From contig CM059972.1 of the NCBI GenBank assembly GCA_030490835.1, positions 15,229,764-15,293,763 on the forward strand: a stretch of 64,000 nucleotides of DNA, in the 5' to 3' direction. Positions 59,469 through 64,000 of the stretch are shown piece by piece (within the stretch, counting starts at the first letter, position 1; the number at the start of each line of letters is the position of its first letter). This DNA comes from Annona cherimola. Its lineage: Eukaryota; Streptophyta; Magnoliopsida; Magnoliales; Annonaceae. The notes beneath the pieces are model-generated. The model worked only from the letters and a program-made list of their open reading frames with translations. It was not told the origin of the DNA and made no database searches. The translations under genes were made by a program, and so were the position numbers.

Positions 59469-59800
59469 GGATCGCAATTTAATGCACCCGGTTGCACTGG
59501 CATTGAACCTATTTTTTAAAAATATTTTTATACAAGTTTTAATCTAAGTGTATTTAATATGTGTATCAATTTTTACTATTTTTAGCGTGTTTTAGATATT
59601 TATTTTTTATTTTTGAAACTGATTTTCAAAAATAAAAAATAAATATATAAAATAATCCAAAAATGGTAAAAATTGATACACATGTTAAATACACTTAGAT
59701 TAACACTTGTATAAAAAAAATAAAAAAAAATAAAAAAATAAGTTAATGCACCCGGGTGCATCGAAAGCTCAATTCACCCGGGTGCATTAAATCGCGGTCC
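59469..59800. mobile_element. MULE-type fold-back element with TGCACCCGGGTGCA ends, copy 2
   Basis: A palindrome of 332 bp starting GGATCGCAATTTAATGCACC and ending with the near-complement GCATTAAATCGCGGTCC. The 9-bp AACAAAGAC is exact on both sides (59460-59468 and 59801-59809), the Mutator-superfamily size. The inner arm matches 38287-38704. Confidence 0.9.
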
Positions 59801-59864
59801 AACAAAGACTTCATGACTGTAAAATAAATGTTATTTTGATTAGAATGATAATTTGACGTGACAC

Positions 59865-61269
59865 TAGGGGTGCAACTCGGGTCGGGTTATACCGGGTTGG
59901 AGTGAACCCAAACCCTAAGCCAACCGGGTTGGAGTAAACCCAAACCCAAACCCTAAGAATGTAATTCGGGTTCGGACCGGGTTCGGGTCGGGTTCGCATT
60001 GGTTTTGGTTTGGTTTCGGGTTAGAATTCGGGTTACCAATAAACTGCTTTTTTCCAAATTCAGTTGTAATCTAAAAGAAAATTATTGAAATATACACACA
60101 TGTGTTTATGAAGTCAAGCCTCACGCTGAATTCTGTAACATACTTTTAAAGAATTCTGCAACATCATGCTGAATTCTGCAATATTCTTTGAATGAACTCT
60201 GCAAGTAATTTTTCAGCACCCCGTAGACACAAATAAATGACATATTAGTTAGTTGTATGACTAGTTGGTTATTTCTATTTAATAGCTAATGGAAATAACT
60301 CAAGTATACTAAATAGAAAATGAACATATCATACCAACTTCGTAGTTGAAACTAAACATTATCATACAAATTGCTGAAATTGAATTCAAATTGAATATTT
60401 ATCATACAAATTGCTAAAGTAAAAATTGACCACTTGTCATACTAATAAACTTAAAATATGAATCAAATTTATACTATAATCTGAAATTCAAACTAATAGA
60501 TCTCTTATACTAATAGAAAGCATAATATGAAATAAATTTATCATGCTGACTCAAATTCAAACATAATCCACATAACAGTTATTCAAAGTAACTAAATCTA
60601 AATACATTAAGCATAATGGTTGAACATTCCAATTTAATTTAAGTGTAATCCAAATTTAAAATGACAATATAAACAAATCTCAAGTTTAAATAAGTTGACA
60701 TCTACTTTTAAACAAATTCAAATTTCAAATGAGTTCATGTCTCCAAAGTTTTCAAAAAAACTAAAAAACTATTCGAATACTTTCAAGTAATTTCTCCATT
60801 GATTTTCATCTGCATTTCTAATGTCAAGTTCTTCTTCCTCGATTTACATATTTGAAAATAATATGCATCAACCTAGACGAAAAAAATGCATGCAACTGTT
60901 AACAATAAGAAGATAATAATCATAAAAAATAATCCTAGAAATTAAGTTACCTCAAGCATGCTTTGGTAGTGAAGAAAGAGGTGATTTGTCTGAATTTGAG
61001 TTAGTAATGCCTAAAACATATATATATGTTAATATTACAAAAAAACATGTATAATTGATGAAAAAATTATATAAACTACATCGGGTTCGGACCGGGTCGG
61101 GTTTTGGTACCGGGTTGGTGTGAACCCGGTTTTGGTTTCGGGTTTCTACGGGTCGGGTTGAAACCGGGTCTATTTTGGAAAAAATCTAAAAAATAAAACC
61201 CATTTTTGGTTTTGATACCGGGTCGGGTCGGGCGGGTTCGGACCGACCCGGTACCAAGTTGCACCCCAA
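59865..61269 (-). mobile_element. Non-autonomous hAT element, copy 3
   Basis: It starts TAGGGGTGCAACTCGGG and ends CAAGTTGCACCCCAA (one change from CCCCTA). The 8-bp duplication is CGTGACAC (59857-59864 and 61270-61277). It is colinear with copy 2 in reverse orientation and keeps an extra segment at about 60770-61060. Dense CGGGTT/ACCCGG hexamers mark both ends. No transposase frame in 1405 bp. Confidence 0.92.
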
Positions 61270-61277
61270 CGTGACAC

Positions 61278-62900
61278 TCACCTCAGAGGCTATTTCATAT
61301 GAGAACTTTTATACATACAGTGCCAGTTTGTGAACGGTTGTAATCTGCCTCCTCATATGACGCCCATCTACCAGTTTGTTGACTGGTACCGTAACAAACG
61401 CATAAGTAGTGATAATAGTTATGTACCGTAACAAACGCATAAGTAGTGATAATAGTTATGTACGGTACAATGGTTAAAAAACAATTAATGTACGACTTTT
61501 GATCAATAAATTCACATCTAAGAAAAAAATCTACGTACGTACGGTACTTATTTCCCTTTTGTCATGATGAGTGTTGACCGTACTGATGGAAGGACTTAAT
61601 CGATCTGGGAAGGAAGTGGACTTCGCAGGATTTCAGCTCTGCATATTCTCAAAATCCTTGGAAGAAAATAACATGCTAGTCATGTTCGTTAAGAAATGTT
61701 AGCGATTTTATTTAATGCTCTATCTTTAATTAATCACCAACTGCGAAATGGATAAACGGCCAGGATGCATTAACGATCGACTTGTCAGAAGATCGCCAGT
61801 GAAGCTCAATAGTAAGTTGTACATGGCTTGTACTAGAATAACACCCACCGAGTTGACAGTGGGGAAAAAATTCAAAACAAGAATAGTTATAAATATGCCT
61901 TCAATGGCATAGTCCTTGATTACTGTGGCCCGGTCTTAGACCAGATCTTAAGCAACAGGTGCAAGCGGGCTAACCCATCACTCTATGTCGCATCTCACGA
62001 CCATCACAGAACAAGTTGATACTTGTCTTTTTCCAAGGAAAGCGAAAGCGTGCTTCTAAAAAAGCTGGAAAATGAAAATCAGTTGGCGCTTGCGACACGA
62101 TCGAGTTCAGCAACGATTTACTGAGCCAGATGTCCCAAGTTCGGTTTCACCCAGATGAGTTGCATTCAATTCATGGAACTCGTGCTCGGTTATGTTATTG
62201 TAATCACGAATCTAGGCATTCATTATCTAGTGGGCCAAGGCCAACAGATACCTACAGATTGGGCTGAGTTGGTGACAGAAGTTTGTTTGAAAAAACAAAT
62301 TAATATGAAGTTGATAGATTTAAATGTTAACCTTAAACAGAGTGATGTAACAGGCTTTTCTAAACATGTAATTTTTTTTTTTTAAAATCGACTGCTCCTC
62401 CTGCGTGCCATTTAATATGATTGGATATCATTTTAATAATTTTTTACATCTTTCCGTATAGTTACTTATTTATTTTAGCTTTATTATCTTTATTTCTAAT
62501 TGTTACCCATATTTTATTACGATACTCCTTTATTATTTTAAATTTTTTCCGAATCTCACTCTCCTACTTTTAGTTCTACATCTTATCAAACAAAGCATAA
62601 GTTTAAAATTCCTGAGCCAATTAAACTCTATATAGTAACAAAATTTCGTTGGGCTTAAAGCAAATAATACTTATTCGATAGTTCGAAAAGCAACTTAATC
62701 CGAAGTTGACAACAAAGTAAAATGAGAGAATAATACTTTGTGGTAGGGAGTCAGCCAAGCCCAAGAAGATAAAACGGTGCAAGCTCAGCATATCGATGGA
62801 ATATAGCTAAGTGCTAATCTGACAACACCAGCACGTTGTATTACATCTTTCTTCTAAAAGAACAAGGAAAAAAATAAACTTGTAAAAGAAGAAATGCTTC
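61278..62900. other. Intergenic DNA
   Basis: It contains an exact 37-bp tandem duplication (TACCGTAACAAACGCATAAG... at 61387 and 61424) and a decayed MITE-like stretch at about 62390-62600. No gene was supported. Confidence 0.5.
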
Positions 62901-62929
62901 TCATATGACGACTAGAAAGGTCGTGGAGA

Positions 62930-63148
62930 GTGCTATATCAACATTGTCCTTTTCTCTGAGAATTTTCTCCTTAATATTCTGCTCAGATGACAGGTTGTGG
63001 TCCAATATAGAAGAGATTCTTCTCAAATCAATAGAAGAGAGGTTCAACAATTTGAATGTTCGTGGAGAAAGTTCTACATCACCATTGTCTTTTTCTATCA
63101 ATTTTGCTGCTTAATATTCTGCTCAAATATCGGGTTGTTGTCCAAATG
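62930..63148. repeat. Diverged direct repeat, period about 130 bp
   Basis: CGTGGAGAGTGCTATATCAAC...TTAATATTCTGCTCAGAT recurs as CGTGGAGAAAGTTCTACATC...TTAATATTCTGCTCAAAT. Short frames here are by-products of the repeat. Confidence 0.7.
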
Positions 63149-63152
63149 ATGC

Positions 63153-63272
63153 CAATTTATGACTGGCTTGTCATGAATTGACTCGGAGCTTATACGACAA
63201 TTTATGACTGGCCTGTCATGAATTGACTCAGAGCTCATACGAGGGAGGGAAGGAGGGAGGGAGGGAGGGAGG
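63153..63272. repeat. 45-bp tandem duplication followed by a GGGA microsatellite
   Basis: CAATTTATGACTGGCTTGTC and its copy start at 63153 and 63198 with three or so differences. A (GGGA)n run follows at about 63243-63271. Confidence 0.85.
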
Positions 63273-63703
63273 TTGGATGATCAGAGAGTCGAGTGGAGCA
63301 AGAAGAGGATTCAAAATGGTAAGTATTTACCATGATGATCATGATATTTGCCCAGTTCTGGGAGTCAAATAGAGGACAAAATGAGCATTGAAAATCACAA
63401 ACATTGGTTGAGTGGTCGTTCATGATATTCGACCTGTTGAGTTGCACATAACATTGAGATGTTGGCATCCTACCATCCTCTAACACACCCACCATTACAT
63501 AACAGCAAACCACCCTCTCCTCGCATAATAACTTTGACTTCACTCCTACTCAACAGACATAAAATGCCCCACCCACGCCCCCTTCCCTTCTTTTTAATAA
63601 TTTTGTGGCTCCATTACCACCTTGCTTGGCTTCCTCCATATCCCTTTTCTTCCTTACAGTCCCCTTTTGCCTGTCAGACAACGATCAGTCGACCATGGGC
63701 ACC

Positions 63704-63878
63704 ATGGCAAAGCCTTCCAAGGGGAAAGTCCCCCTCTCTATCATGGCAGTGACTGTTTGTGCATTTGCATTTGTTGGGGTGATGTACACTGAGAACATTG
63801 GCTTTCTGACTCACTCTTCTATTCTTGGAATTGCTCCTTGTTTGAATATACTGAGCGGTCCTGTTGAGGTAGAAACTT
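63704..63878 (+). CDS. First exon of a probable second TBL-family gene (runs off the window)
   Basis: From the ATG at 63704 the frame reads MAKPSKGKVPLSIMAVTV, then CAFAFVGVMYTENIGFLTH. This is a short basic head followed by one hydrophobic anchor, the layout of type II Golgi proteins. The pattern Lys-x-Pro-Leu-Ser...CAFAFV...LYTE resembles the N-termini of some TBL xylan O-acetyltransferases as I remember them. A GTGAGT donor at 63879 would end the exon. If unspliced, the frame stops at 63988. An in-frame ATG at 63695 is an alternative start. The catalytic part would lie beyond the window, so family placement is tentative. Confidence 0.45.
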
Positions 63879-64000
63879 GTGAGTATCCTTCTCTTACTAA
63901 ATATTTCTCAACAAACACTATATCAGGCACTCATGCATTTGGGCTTATGAATGGATGCACTAGCATTTTGCAGTGGTTGGCAATCTAGTTTTCTTTATGA

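Noticed and set aside
1..64000. CRISPR arrays, phage or bacterial defence systems
   Set aside because: The window is plant nuclear DNA; the direct repeats seen are tandem duplications or transposon parts without spacer regularity.

Overview
The window looks like nuclear DNA of a flowering plant. It is AT-rich and gene-poor, its genes are split by GT-AG introns, and the recognisable proteins are plant ones: a wall O-acetyltransferase, a chloroplast glutaredoxin and a sulfated-peptide precursor. Much of the rest is transposable elements of typical plant kinds. No CRISPR array, operon or rRNA gene was seen. I cannot place the species.

Genes. (1) A two-exon gene at 14647-15766 (-) encodes a 94-residue secreted precursor with a PSY-type (tyrosine-sulfated) peptide motif; its exons are too short for routine ORF calling. 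(2) A chloroplast monothiol glutaredoxin of the GRXS16 type lies at 24038-26266 (-). (3) A five-exon TBL/DUF231 O-acetyltransferase lies at 41691-46469 (+). (4) The first exon of what may be a second TBL-family gene begins at 63704 (+) and runs off the window. (5) A broken copy of the splicing factor gene PHF5A (SF3b subunit) lies at 18220-18612 (-), with its 3' end repeated in tandem. (6) Splice-bounded coding-like exons of an unidentified minus-strand gene lie between 18883 and 21642. Weaker coding-like patches lie near 6550-7040, 8045-8200, 23480-23800 and 39000-39190.

Mobile elements. Three non-autonomous hAT elements (1619-2494, 36515-37590, 59865-61269) share TAGGGGTGCAAC termini and each has an 8-bp target duplication. 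Two fold-back elements with GCACCCGGGTGCA ends (38287-38704, 59469-59800) sit in 8/9- and 9/9-bp duplications. At least eight fold-back elements with different outer ends share one inner arm. Tourist-like MITEs with GTGTGTTTGG-type ends are scattered throughout. LTR elements cluster downstream of the TBL gene: an element without visible gag-pol (47605-49925) with a perfect CCTCC duplication, a decayed Ty1/copia element (50209-54938) carrying a MITE in gag, and a probable solo LTR (55499-57053) whose left edge was later duplicated. A SINE (35152-35416) is nested inside a fold-back element.

The genes are single units separated by transposon-rich spacers, so no joint pathway is implied, except that the two TBL-type genes would both act in Golgi polysaccharide acetylation. 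All exon joins were made by eye, and no homology search was run.
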